Part shown: piece after piece, positions 53,814 to 63,879 of the stretch | Layout of the letters: each line of letters begins with the position of its first letter | Position numbering within the stretch: the stretch's first letter is position 1 | Source: Thermocatellispora tengchongensis | GTDB lineage: Bacteria; Actinomycetota; Actinomycetes; Streptosporangiales; Streptosporangiaceae | Direction: 5' to 3' | Length of the DNA stretch: 64,000 nt | Assembly: GCF_014202315.1 (NCBI RefSeq) | Contig: NZ_JACHGN010000003.1 | Coordinates: forward strand, 434,001 to 498,000 | Made by a program: the position numbers and the translations under genes | The notes under the pieces: generated by a model | Databases searched by the model: none | What the model saw: only the letters and a program-made list of their open reading frames with translations | What the model was told of the DNA's origin: nothing

Positions 53814-53876
53814 TGGGAGCGGTTCACCACGAGTGGGAGCGCTCCCAACGCTAACCCCGGCCGCGGGGGCCGTCAA
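53814..53876 (-). promoter_or_regulatory. NRPS promoter with perfect CebR box
   Basis: Minus strand: TTGACG (53871-53876), 17 bp, TAGCGT (53848-53853), then TGGGAGCGCTCCCA (53834-53847) directly over the expected start. A second, weaker copy (TGGGAGCGGTTCAC, 53814-53827) is exactly 20 bp further on, which could allow paired binding. Confidence 0.8.
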
Positions 53877-53895
53877 GGACGCGATCGGGCCGCCC

Positions 53896-54918
53896 TCATG
53901 CCGACGCCCGGGTCACCAGATGGGTGTCCAGGATCACGACCGGCTGCTTGAGCGCCTCGCCGTTGATCCGGGCCACCAGGAGCTGCGCCATCTGCCGGCC
54001 CATCGCCTCCACCGGCTGGTGCACCGTGGTCAGCGCCGGCGAGGAGTGCGCCCCCGCCGAGGAGTCGTCGAACCCGATCACCGCCACGTCATCGGGGATC
54101 GCCCGCCCCTCCTCGCGCAGCACCCGCATGGCGCCCAGCGCCATCGGGTCGGAGGCGGTGAACACCGCGTCGATGTCGGGGTGGCTCGCCAGCAGCTCGC
54201 GCATCGCGCGCATGCCGCTCTCCTCGGAGAAGTCGCCGAACGCCACGATCTCGGGCAGGCCGGTGGCCAGCAGCGCGTCGCGGTAGCCGGCCAGGCGATC
54301 GACACCGGCGAACATGTCCTGCGGGCCGGCGATCGTGGCGATCCGGCGCCGGCCCTTGCCCAGCAGGTACTTCACCGCCTGCCTGGCGCCGGTCCTGTTG
54401 TCCATGTCGACGTAGCTGTAGGGGTCGAGCCCGACCGGACGGCCGCCGAGCACCGTCGGCACGCCCATCGCCTCCAGCCGCCCCGGCAGCGGATCGGCGC
54501 CGTGCAGCGAGATGAGCAGCACGCCATCGACGTGCTGCCCGGTGAGGTACTGCTCCAGCCGCCCGTGCTCCTCCGGCGACTGGGCCATGGCCAGTATGAG
54601 CTGGAGCCCGGTCTCGGCCAGCGCCGAGCCGATGCCCCGGATGATCCCGGCGAAGAACGGCTCGTCGAACAGGCGCTGCTGGGTCTCCGACACCACCAGG
54701 GCGATGGTGTCGGTGCGGCGCGTCACCAGTGTGCGCGCCGCCCGGTTGGGGACGTACCCCAGCTCGTCGATCGCCTGGAGGACGGCGTCACGGGCCCTCT
54801 CGCTCACCTTGGGCGAGCCGTTGATGACCCGTGACACCGTGCCGCGCCCGACGCCGGCGCGCGCGGCGACGGCCTCCAGCGTCGGACGCGCCACCGCCGC
54901 GCGCCGGTCCCCGTTCAT
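53896..54918 (-). CDS. cebR: CebR, LacI-family cello-oligosaccharide repressor
   Basis: 340 aa. N-terminal LacI helix-turn-helix (TLEAVAARAGVGRGTVSRVING) and hinge, then a periplasmic-binding-protein-like sensor domain. RRTDTIALVVSE and FDEPFFAGIIRGI closely follow streptomycete CebR. Location beside cebEFG-bglC and four perfect TGGGAGCGCTCCCA sites in the window support the name. In Streptomyces CebR leaves its sites when cellobiose or cellotriose binds. Here the sites also cover NRPS-cluster promoters. ATG follows GCGAGG by 4 nt. I see no CebR box directly before cebR itself. Confidence 0.94.
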   Translation of the reverse strand: MNGDRRAAVARPTLEAVAARAGVGRGTVSRVINGSPKVSERARDAVLQAIDELGYVPNRAARTLVTRRTDTIALVVSETQQRLFDEPFFAGIIRGIGSALAETGLQLILAMAQSPEEHGRLEQYLTGQHVDGVLLISLHGADPLPGRLEAMGVPTVLGGRPVGLDPYSYVDMDNRTGARQAVKYLLGKGRRRIATIAGPQDMFAGVDRLAGYRDALLATGLPEIVAFGDFSEESGMRAMRELLASHPDIDAVFTASDPMALGAMRVLREEGRAIPDDVAVIGFDDSSAGAHSSPALTTVHQPVEAMGRQMAQLLVARINGEALKQPVVILDTHLVTRASA

Positions 54919-54972
54919 TGACCTCGCTCCCCAATCGTCTGCGGCGCGCGCTCAAGGAGCCGCGCCTGGCAC

Positions 54973-56402
<1,430 letters not shown>

Positions 56403-56406
<4 letters not shown>

Positions 56407-57290
56407 GCCTTGACTGCACCTTCCATGAGACCGCCGACGATCTGCCGGCCGAACACGATGAAGACGACGAGCAGGGGAAGGACGGACAGGGCCGTTCCGG
56501 TGAAGATCAGCGCGTAGTCCGTGGTGTGCTGGCCGGTGAGGAACGCGATCGAGGTCTGCACCGTCGGGTTGTCCGGGGTGAGCACGATCAGCGGCCACAT
56601 GAACTCGTTCCAGTTCAGCATGAACGTCTGCAGCGCCAGCACCGCCATCCCCGGCCGCACCGCCGGGAGCACGACGTTCCAGTAGATGCGCATGGTCGAG
56701 GCGCCGTCCACGCGGGCCGCCTCCACCAGCTCCATCGGCACCGCCTGCTCGGTGTACTGCGTCATGAGGAACACGCCGAAGCCGTTGAGCAGGAACGGCA
56801 GGATCACCGCCTGCAGCGTGCCGGTCCACTCCAGGTTCACCATGAGCTGGTACAGCGGCACGATGCCCATCTGCTGGATCGGCACCATCATCGTCAGCAG
56901 GATCGAGCCGAGCAGCAGCTTGCGCCCGCGGAAGCGCAGCCGCGCGAACGCGAAGCCGGCCAGCGTCGAGATGGCGACGACCGACAGCGTCACGGTGGAG
57001 CTGACGATGAGGGAGTTCGTCATGCCGGTGACGAAGTGCGCGTCCTCGGTGGCGAACACCCGGGCGATGTTCTCGCCCAGGTTGCCGCCCGGAAGCAGCG
57101 GTGGCGGCACGTCCACGGCCTGCGCGGTGGTCCGCGAGGCGATGACCACCATCCAGTACAGCGGGAAGACCGACAGGAAGATGGTGAACAGCAGCGCGGC
57201 CTTGGTCAGCGGCGTCGCCGCGAACGGGTCCCTCCTGGACGGGCGCGCGTGCGCCCTGCGCTGCCGTCCGGCGTGTGCGATCGTGGTCAT
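56403..57290 (-). CDS. cebG: CebG, ABC sugar permease
   Basis: 295 aa, six-segment MalG-type inner-membrane permease with the cytoplasmic EAA loop (VEAARVDGASTMRIYWNVVLPAVRPG). N-terminal ~25 residues are basic. ATGA overlap with cebF and GTGA overlap with bglC. With CebE, CebF and a shared ATPase such as MsiK, which is not in this window, it forms the cellobiose/cellotriose importer. Confidence 0.95.
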
Positions 57291-58267
57291 CGGCCGCCCC
57301 CAATGCGCCGTACGAGCGAGTAGTTGAGCAGGACGCCGATGAGGATCAGCACGAACAGCATCCACGCGACCGTGGCCGCGTAGCCGTACTCGAACTGGCG
57401 GAAGCCCTTCTCGACGATGTACATCGCCACCGTCTGGAACTGGCCGGTGCTGCCGCCGCTCATCGTGCCGTTGTTGAACAGCACAGGCTCGGCGAACAGG
57501 GTCAGGCCGCCGATGGTGGAGACGAAGACGGTGAAGATGATCACCGGGCGCAGCATCGGCACGGTGATCTGCCAGAACTGGCGGCGCGGGGTCGCGCCGT
57601 CGATGGACGCCGCCTCGTACAGGTCCTTGGGAATGGTCTGCATCGCGGCCAGGTAGATGATCGCGTTGTAGCCGGTCCAGCGCCAGTCCACCATCGTCGC
57701 GATGGCGAGCCAGGAGGACCACTTCTCGTTCTGCCAGGCGATGTTGTCCACCCCGAAGAAGCCCAGCACCCAGTTGATCATCCCGTAGTCGCGGCCGTAG
57801 AGCTGGGTGAACACCACCGCCACCGCGACGACCGAGGTCACCAGGGGGATCAGCACCCCCAGGCGGAAGAACAACCGGCCCCGGATGCGCTTGTTCAGCG
57901 CGTTGGCGAGCAGCAGGGCCAGGATGAGCTGGGGGATCGTGGACAGGATGAAGATGCCCACCGTGTTGACGACCGCGTTCCAGAAGTCCGCGTCGCCCAT
58001 GAGCTTGACGTAGTTGTCCAGGCCGGTGAACCGCGCCTCGCCCGCCAGCTCGTACTTCTGGAACGAGGTCCACAGCGTGAAGGCCAGCGGGAAGAACCCG
58101 AAGACGGCGAAGAGCAGGAAGTACGGAGAGATCAGAACGTAGGGGGTCACCCGGAGGTCGAACCGGGCGAGCAGCCCGCTGCCCGGAGGTTTCCTCCCGG
58201 CGTGTCGCGAGCCGCGTGGGGGCGTTGGAGCCCGGCGCACGCGGCCCGTGTCGACGTTGAGGCTCAT
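57287..58267 (-). CDS. cebF: CebF, ABC sugar permease
   Basis: 326 aa, MalF-type permease with EAA loop (YEAASIDGATPRRQFWQITVPMLRPV) and six membrane segments after a basic ~35-residue tail. ATGA overlap with cebG. Preceded by a 118-bp gap from cebE holding a very stable stem-loop, which probably lowers permease expression relative to the binding protein. Confidence 0.95.
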   Translation of the reverse strand: MSLNVDTGRVRRAPTPPRGSRHAGRKPPGSGLLARFDLRVTPYVLISPYFLLFAVFGFFPLAFTLWTSFQKYELAGEARFTGLDNYVKLMGDADFWNAVVNTVGIFILSTIPQLILALLLANALNKRIRGRLFFRLGVLIPLVTSVVAVAVVFTQLYGRDYGMINWVLGFFGVDNIAWQNEKWSSWLAIATMVDWRWTGYNAIIYLAAMQTIPKDLYEAASIDGATPRRQFWQITVPMLRPVIIFTVFVSTIGGLTLFAEPVLFNNGTMSGGSTGQFQTVAMYIVEKGFRQFEYGYAATVAWMLFVLILIGVLLNYSLVRRIGGGR

Positions 58268-58340
58268 CGAAGGCTTACCTTTCGGCGATCAGAGCGGCCG
58301 GCCGTCGCCCGTGGCGCGCGCCGGACCGCTCGGCGAGTTG

Positions 58341-58378
58341 GCCACCGGCCCGCCGCGCTGCGGCGGCGGGCCGGTGGC
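58341..58378 (-). terminator. Stem-loop between cebE and cebF (attenuator or mRNA stabiliser)
   Basis: 16-bp perfect stem with a 6-nt loop just after the cebE stop. No other promoter is obvious before cebF, so partial termination or protection of the cebE mRNA 3' end is likely. Such elements are common after ABC binding-protein genes. Confidence 0.75.
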
Positions 58379-58385
58379 GGGAGGG

Positions 58386-59747
58386 TCAGCCCTCCGCGAC
58401 CTTCTTGGCCTCGCTGATGAAACGCTGCCAGGCCTGGTCCACCGGGATCGAGCCGTCGTCCATGCCCAGGATCACGTTCTCGACCTCGGCCTTGGTCTGC
58501 GAGTGCTTCTCACCGAGGTAGATCGGCGGCAGCGACTTCACGGACGGGCCGAAGATCTTGCCGATCGGCGCGTTGCTGAACCACTCGTTGACCGCGTTCT
58601 GCAGCTCGGGGCTGTCCTGCGCCGGGATGGTGCTGGGCAGGTTGCCGCCCTCCTTGAAGGCCATGAGCTGCGCCTCAGGGCTGGTCAGGTAGTTGAGCAG
58701 CTCCGCGGCCTCCTTGGGGTGCTTGGTCTGCTTGGGCACCGCCAGCCAGGAACCGCCCCAGTTGCCGCTGCCGCCCGGGACCGTGGCGACGTCCCACTGC
58801 CCCTTGCCCGCGTCGGCGTTCTTGCCGTCCTCGGTCACGGTGCCCTGCACGACGCCGAGCATCCAGCCCGGGCAGCCGACCGTGGCGAAGGCGCCCTTGC
58901 GCATGCCGGCCAGCCACGGGTCCTGGAAGTTGCGGAGCTTGGCGGAGATCCCGGCCTGCTTCACCTTCACGGCGAAGTCGAAGGCCGCCTTAACGGCCGG
59001 GTTGGTCTCGACCGCGAGCTGGTTGTCCTTGGTGTAGTAGGAGATGTTGCCGTTCTTGGCGGCCTCCTGCGACAGCACCACGTTGAACCAGGTGTTCAGG
59101 CCGTCCACGAACTTGACGTCCGTGACCTTCTCCTGGAACTTCTGCCCGGTGGCGATGAAGTCGTCCCAGGTCGGCCAGAGCTTGGCGACCTCCTCGCGGT
59201 CGGTCGGCAGACCGGCCTTCTCGAACAGGTCCTTGCGGTAGCACACGCTCATGCCGCCGACGTCGGTGCCCAGGGCGAACAGCTTGCCCTCGGCGTTGAT
59301 GCCGTTCTCCCACTTCCAGGCCGGGAAGTCGTTCTGCCGGTTCAGCAGACCGTACTGGCTGAGGTCGGTGAAGAACTGCGGCCGGGCCTTGGCCAGGCCC
59401 ATGCCGCCCTCGTCGATGCCGATGACGTCACCCGCGCCCTTGCCGGCCTGCAGCCAGTTGAGCATCTGCGGCCAGTAGGTGTTCTCGAAGTCCGGAGTCA
59501 GGTTGTTGTACTTCACCTGGATGTTCGGGTGCTCGGCGTTCCACTTCTCCACCGCGGCCTTGTAGCCGAAGTTGGTCCCGCCGCCGAACGTCTGCAGGGT
59601 AAGCGTGATCTTCTCGGCCGGCGCGGAGGACGACCCGCCGCCCGCCGTCTCCTCACCGCCGCCTCCGCAGGCCGCCGTCATGCCGAGTGTGGTCGCCATA
59701 ACCACGGCAGCCGCGGCAAGCCTGCCCCGCCGCTTGTTGATCATCAT
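58386..59747 (-). CDS. cebE: CebE, cello-oligosaccharide-binding lipoprotein
   Basis: 453 aa, family 1 solute-binding protein. The signal peptide ends in lipobox GMTAAC, so it is anchored outside the membrane by a diacylated cysteine. The mature chain starts with a Gly/Ser linker, then [20 protein letters not shown]. It should capture cellobiose or cellotriose for CebFG. GAGAGGGG precedes the ATG. First gene of the operon; the promoter with a perfect CebR box lies ~110-155 bp upstream. Confidence 0.95.
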   Translation of the reverse strand: MMINKRRGRLAAAAVVMATTLGMTAACGGGGEETAGGGSSSAPAEKITLTLQTFGGGTNFGYKAAVEKWNAEHPNIQVKYNNLTPDFENTYWPQMLNWLQAGKGAGDVIGIDEGGMGLAKARPQFFTDLSQYGLLNRQNDFPAWKWENGINAEGKLFALGTDVGGMSVCYRKDLFEKAGLPTDREEVAKLWPTWDDFIATGQKFQEKVTDVKFVDGLNTWFNVVLSQEAAKNGNISYYTKDNQLAVETNPAVKAAFDFAVKVKQAGISAKLRNFQDPWLAGMRKGAFATVGCPGWMLGVVQGTVTEDGKNADAGKGQWDVATVPGGSGNWGGSWLAVPKQTKHPKEAAELLNYLTSPEAQLMAFKEGGNLPSTIPAQDSPELQNAVNEWFSNAPIGKIFGPSVKSLPPIYLGEKHSQTKAEVENVILGMDDGSIPVDQAWQRFISEAKKVAEG

Positions 59748-59855
59748 TCCGGACCCCTCTCAGGTGGTCACCGAATCAGTGGGAGGTGGCATCGCCCGCC
59801 GGTCCCCGACAGTCACGGCCCGCGATGCAGCATCTTCACGTGGAACCCCGATGCT

Positions 59856-59902
59856 TGGGAGCGCTCCCACGAAGATTGGCCGATGGGCAACGCCGCCGTC
59901 AA
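59856..59902 (-). promoter_or_regulatory. cebE promoter with perfect CebR box
   Basis: Minus strand: TTGACG (59897-59902), 18 bp, CAATCT (59873-59878), then TGGGAGCGCTCCCA (59856-59869) at the predicted start. Same layout as the NRPS and E1/E2 promoters. Confidence 0.85.
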
Positions 59903-59985
59903 TATGCCGAAACCTAACTGTTACTCCGGGGAAGACTGGGCAGGACAAAGGCCCTGGACCAGTACGAACGCCCCATACATCACGC

Positions 59986-59999
59986 TGGGAGCGCTCCCA
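59986..59999. promoter_or_regulatory. Second perfect CebR box without an obvious target
   Basis: TGGGAGCGCTCCCA again, 130 bp upstream of the cebE box. A weak plus-strand promoter (CTGGAC, 16 bp, TACATC) would place it at the start of transcripts running into the decayed 60-61 kb region. It might instead help looping at cebE. Confidence 0.75.
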
Positions 60000-60141
60000 A
60001 CAAATCCCGACAATTCCCTCGGTCGGGCACGTTCCACACCGCAGATCGTCCGCCCCGAACCCACCCTCCCCACCCCTCCCACCACCGGCCCCGTGCCCCG
60101 CCACCGGCACGATGGTGACGCGCACCGCGCCGCGGCGGGGG

Positions 60142-60288
60142 GACCCGGTCCTGGTCCGGCCGCGGCCCTGCTCGTGGTGCGAGAGCGTCCGCGCCGTGGA
60201 GGTGTCACGGGCGGACCGCGCCCGTGGCGGGAGGACCCGGTCCTGGTCCGGTCGCGGCCGCGCTCGTGGTGCGAGAGCGTCCGCGCCG
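60142..60288. repeat. 55-bp direct repeat, two copies
   Basis: 60142-60196 and 60234-60288 are near-identical (a few substitutions), 92 bp apart. Each begins GACCCGGTCCTGGTCCGG and ends GAGCGTCCGCGCCG. Their origin is unknown. Confidence 0.85.
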
Positions 60289-60592
60289 AGGGGGCCGGTG
60301 GCGTCAGGTCGCCCTGGCGCTGCCCGGCCAGGGCGGCCACCTCGGCGTTGGTGCGCGCCATCAGCGCCAGGCACGCTGTGGGGATGGACGGGTACTGCGT
60401 GAGTGGCACCCCCAGCCCTTCCCCGGAACAGCAGGTATGCCGGCACCGGCCGGGCCAGGCGCCCGCACCGGCGTTCAGCACGGAGCCGCACAGCCGGTTT
60501 GGATCCGTCTCGCCGGGGTCCAGCGTCACGGCCAGTGGCCGTGTGGCATGGTCGGACGATGCTGGTGGCGTTGTACGGGCGGAGATGCTCGG

Positions 60593-60982
60593 CGGCCTGG
60601 CGGGCGTCCTCGGCGGCCTGGGGGCGAGGGTGAGGGCCGCCACCGCGCCGGCACAGGCGAGGGTCATCCCTGAGCCCGGCGGTTCCTGGTGCCATGGGGA
60701 CGGCCCGCGAGGCGGAGGCTGGAGGTCTCCTCCTCCGCGTGGGCACGGCCGTCCCGGAGGAAATCGAGGAGGAAGCGGAGCTCGGCGTCGGAGTACCGGT
60801 CCACCTGGTCCCGCAAGATCGTCGTCTTCCGCTCCAAGCAGGCGCGCGAGCCACCGCGCCGACGACAGGAGGTTCCCGGCGAGGCTGCCGGCGCCCATGG
60901 CGGTGAGCACGAGCCCGTAGGCGGCGGGGCCGGCGTGCAGGCGGCTGGTGAGCCAGAGGCCCCCCGGCCCCGTCGTGTCCAC
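60593..60982 (-). pseudogene. MFS transporter fragments
   Basis: GLWLTSRLHAGPAAYGLVLT then AMGAGSLAGNLLSSARWLARLL (about 60835-60961) resembles membrane segments 7-8 of a major facilitator. A second piece in the same frame, MTLACAGAVAALTLAPRPP (60667-60593), resembles a final segment. The MarR fragment lies between them in another frame, so the original gene has been broken and partly replaced. Confidence 0.5.
60706..60837 (-). pseudogene. MarR-family regulator fragment (C-terminal helix)
   Basis: LERKTTILRDQVDRYSDAEL followed by RFLLDFLRDG resembles the C-terminal dimerisation helices of MarR regulators. No helix-turn-helix precedes it; the upstream sequence in another frame is an MFS fragment. 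A relic rather than a gene. Confidence 0.55.
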
Positions 60983-61161
60983 GAGCCCGAGGTCCTGGAG
61001 GTCGTCCGCGCGATGGACGAGGTGAAGACGCCGACCGCTACGACGCCTTCACAGCCACCTTGGCTCCCCGGGACGACGGCAAGGCGGCCAGACGCGTGGT
61101 GGGCCACATCTTCGGCTGGAAGCGAGGGACCGGACGTTCCGGCCCCTCGCCTGTGCTGCCG

Positions 61162-62415
61162 TCAGCGCGCACCCCTCAGCAGGTCCTGCCGCTGCGGCGA
61201 ACGCGAAGAACCGTCCCGCACGGGCCGGGACGAGCCGAGCCGGTCCGGGCGACGGCTCACAAGCCGTGTACCCGTCGCGTCGGCTGCCGTACCGGATGTG
61301 GCCGTGCCCGCTCCGACCGTGCCCGCTCCGACCGTGCCCGCCTCGGCCGCGTTCAGCTGAGCCGCGTTCGCCGAAGCCGTGAAGTCACCCGGACATCCGG
61401 GCACCGGGCTGGTGCCCGCGCAGTTGTCCGGCTCGTTGTCCACGACACGGGTGTTGACGAGGTTGACCGAGCTCTCGTTCCAGATGCCACCGCCCCTGTC
61501 GGCGTTGTTACCGGCGACCAGGCTGTCGCGCAGCTCCGCGTCCGAGGGACCGCCGGTCGGGAAGATGAGGTTGGCCAGGCCGCCACCGTCGCGCGTGGCG
61601 ACATTGTGGACGATCTTGGTTTTCCTCGTCTGCAGGGTCCCGCTGGCATTGGTGACGCCGCCACCGTTGGCGGCCCGGTTGCCGGCGACGGTGCTGTGGA
61701 TCAGTACGACGGTGCCGCCCAGGTTGCTGATACCACCGCCGTCAGCCGTGGTCGTGTTGTCGGCGATCAGACTGCCGACGACGCTCACGGTCCCGCCCAC
61801 GGAGCCGATGCCGCCGCCCCCGACGCCCACGACGCGGCTCGCCGGAGTGGATCGGTTGCCCTTGACGATGCTGCTGTAGAGCTGGGTCAGCGATCCACTC
61901 TCGGCGCTGATGCCGCCTCCGGAGTCTGCCCGGTTGCCGGTGACCTCGCTGTACTTCAGGATGAGCGTGCCGGCGTTGGCGATGCCCCCGCCCGCGCCGT
62001 CGGGACCACTGCGCGGCGATCCTCCGCTGACGGTCACCCCCACCAGGGTCAGAGAGGCGTTCTGGCGCACGCTGAAGATACCGAACCGGGGCGCGTCGGC
62101 CCTACGGGTGATGATGGAGCCCTTACCGGAGATGAGGATCCTGCCGGTGATGGTCAGCGCCCGGTTTCCTCCTGCCGGGGAGGGCGTATCGAAGACGTAG
62201 GCGCAACCCGCGGCCAGTTCGATGATGCCCGATCCCGCTCCCTGGGGGCCCTGCGCGGTCTCGATCGCCCGGCGCAGGCCCTGGGCCCCGCCGTTGGCTC
62301 CGGTGCAGGGTACGAACGTCGTGGTCTCGGCGTGTGCCGCCGTCGGTGTCGCCGCCAAAGCGGCTGCCGCCATTACGCCTCCCAGGCCATAGGCAAGCAG
62401 AGTATATGAACGCAT
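61162..62415 (-). CDS. Secreted parallel beta-helix protein
   Basis: 417 aa. Signal peptide with AHA-ETT cleavage. Most of the chain is made of beta-helix rungs with GGGI(A/S/W)N-type turns (GGGIANAGTLILKYSEVTGN, GGGISNLGGTVVLIHSTVAGN), as in pectate-lyase-like and polymorphic outer-membrane families. It may bind or cut polysaccharide, but no catalytic residues can be assigned. The last ~60 residues change to a GTVGAGTVGAGT repeat and an Arg/Ser-rich tail that looks like run-on translation after a frameshift or truncation next to decayed DNA. GGGAGA lies 6 nt before the ATG. Confidence 0.75.
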   Translation of the reverse strand: MRSYTLLAYGLGGVMAAAALAATPTAAHAETTTFVPCTGANGGAQGLRRAIETAQGPQGAGSGIIELAAGCAYVFDTPSPAGGNRALTITGRILISGKGSIITRRADAPRFGIFSVRQNASLTLVGVTVSGGSPRSGPDGAGGGIANAGTLILKYSEVTGNRADSGGGISAESGSLTQLYSSIVKGNRSTPASRVVGVGGGGIGSVGGTVSVVGSLIADNTTTADGGGISNLGGTVVLIHSTVAGNRAANGGGVTNASGTLQTRKTKIVHNVATRDGGGLANLIFPTGGPSDAELRDSLVAGNNADRGGGIWNESSVNLVNTRVVDNEPDNCAGTSPVPGCPGDFTASANAAQLNAAEAGTVGAGTVGAGTATSGTAADATGTRLVSRRPDRLGSSRPVRDGSSRSPQRQDLLRGAR

Positions 62416-62527
62416 GAGATTCTCCCGAAAATGGGGACATGGACTGGCCCCGTGCGCTGGTATCTTGCCGCGGACGCGGAAGGGCTAAACAATGGGCGAA
62501 TCACGCTGATTTCAGAACATGGAGCAT

Positions 62528-62542
62528 ATAAGTCGGACTTAT
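62528..62542. promoter_or_regulatory. 15-bp palindrome upstream of the beta-helix gene
   Basis: ATAAGTC-G-GACTTAT, perfect around one central base, ~115 bp before the ATG in an AT-richer patch. Possible operator. The remainder of 62416-62865 shows no supportable gene. Confidence 0.4.
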
Positions 62543-62865
62543 CGGCAAAGTAGAGTTGACCTGGCATAAGCTTCAAAAGGGAAAATTGCCGCGAACGGTG
62601 GCCCGATGACGCGAGACCCGGTGGGAGGGCGGCATCGAGCGGCGGGCTGCGGCGGGCGCCGGCGGGCTGCTGTGCCGGGGCCGACTCACCCTGGCCGTCA
62701 TTTCGGTCTTCGCCCGCAGCCGCACCCGCCGCCACCAGGCCCTTGCCGCCCTCACCCTGCTGCCGCGGCAAGCCCGCGCTGCGCTACCTTGAGGCCCTGG
62801 GAGAGGATGAAGCGCAGCGGCGCGGCGCGGAGACGATCGGCCTGCTGGACGTGGACTGGGGCACC

Positions 62866-63687
62866 TCACGACACCTCACGACAACTCGTGCCGCGGCCCG
62901 GCACGGCCAGTACGACCACGCGGTGGACCAGCCATTCCAGCGGTCCGCGTTGAATCCAGTGCCGCCATACGACCGAGAACACCATCGCGAACCCGACGAA
63001 CACCGCGAAGAGCAGGAACGAGTACGGCGAGTCGTCGATCGCCCGCAAAGCAAGCAGATGCCCCGCGTACCAGGTCAGCGCATGCGAGCCGGTAGCGGCC
63101 AGAGGCCACAACGCACGCCGCCACACGGGGCGCTCCATCAGCGTCACCACGCCGCCGATCAGCGCGATCCCCACCCCTGCCGTCAGCACCAGCGTCGGGA
63201 CGCTGAGCGAGAACGTCATGCGCGGCGGCATCGCCAGCAGGCTCTCCCAGGGGAACACCAGATGCCCGCCGGCCTCCAGCGTGGCCCGCGCCCCCGCGTC
63301 GAAACGATCCAGCACCGCGGACACCCCCGCCACCATCGCGACCGAGGATACGGTCCAGGAGACGGCGGCGACGAGCACGCCCGTCACCAGCATGCGCAGG
63401 CGCACCGCCCGACTGTGCAGATCCAGCCGCCCGACGGCGAACGAGACGCCCGCCAGGAGCACGAACAGGCTCATCGAACGGCTCCTGAGAGCATCGTCGA
63501 GCAGGCTCGGCGCCATGGGCCGCGACTCGGCCGTGCCGCCGGGCAGCCATGAGGCCGGAACCACGTGAACGTAGATCATGCCGATGACGGCCAGCGCCCG
63601 TACGACGTCGATGCCCGGCAACCGTCTTCGCGAGGGCCGGGCGCGAAGCGTCGCGGGCCCCGCCGGAGTTCGAATGGGGTGGTTCAT
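62866..63687 (-). CDS. DUF418/acyltransferase-like membrane protein, internally shortened
   Basis: 273 aa. The N-terminus (RLPGIDVVRALAVIGMIYVHV) and the C-terminal signature (WRHWIQRGPLEWLVHRVV) are those of DUF418-type proteins, which normally run to ~370-420 aa. The segment LFVLLAGVSFAVGRLDLHSR appears to join the second membrane helix directly to the later LAG-x-AVGRLDL helix, so about 100-150 residues of the usual middle are missing, in frame. Possibly non-functional. GGAGG lies 10 nt before the ATG. Confidence 0.6.
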   Translation of the reverse strand: MNHPIRTPAGPATLRARPSRRRLPGIDVVRALAVIGMIYVHVVPASWLPGGTAESRPMAPSLLDDALRSRSMSLFVLLAGVSFAVGRLDLHSRAVRLRMLVTGVLVAAVSWTVSSVAMVAGVSAVLDRFDAGARATLEAGGHLVFPWESLLAMPPRMTFSLSVPTLVLTAGVGIALIGGVVTLMERPVWRRALWPLAATGSHALTWYAGHLLALRAIDDSPYSFLLFAVFVGFAMVFSVVWRHWIQRGPLEWLVHRVVVLAVPGRGTSCREVS

Positions 63688-63715
63688 TCAAGGCGAACCT
63701 CCAGAGGTATTCTTT

Positions 63716-63764
63716 GAATTGACACGGGAACCCGCGATGCCGCTGGAATTGACCCGTTCCCGTG
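63716..63764. promoter_or_regulatory. Repeat-bearing divergent promoter region
   Basis: GAATTGAC is directly repeated at 63716 and 63746 (30 bp apart), and CACGGGAAC (63723-63731) is inverted as GTTCCCGTG (63756-63764). Located between the DUF418-like gene and a lipoprotein gene; looks like a two-site operator. Confidence 0.4.
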
Positions 63765-63879
63765 CCGCGTGGCCGCCATCGTAAAGGCGGCGGCAATCGA
63801 CCTGTCTTCGCTTTCCCATAGGCCGTCCGGCGGTATTCCATCGGTTCTGTAACAGTGCGCGGCAGGTATTATCGGCGCA

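Larger units (their letters stand above)
60000..61161. other. Degenerate region without an intact gene
   Basis: No frame here combines coding bias, a start and a recognisable family over a full length. Protein-like fragments (MFS, MarR) and a 55-bp direct repeat are listed separately. A plus-strand fragment near 61040-61125 reading RYDAFTATLAPRDDGKAARRVVG looks protein-like but I cannot place it. Confidence 0.6.

Noticed and set aside
62600-62790. Plus-strand peptide containing LTLAVISVFARSRTRRHQAL
   Set aside because: Short, without start signals or a recognisable family; weak codon bias.
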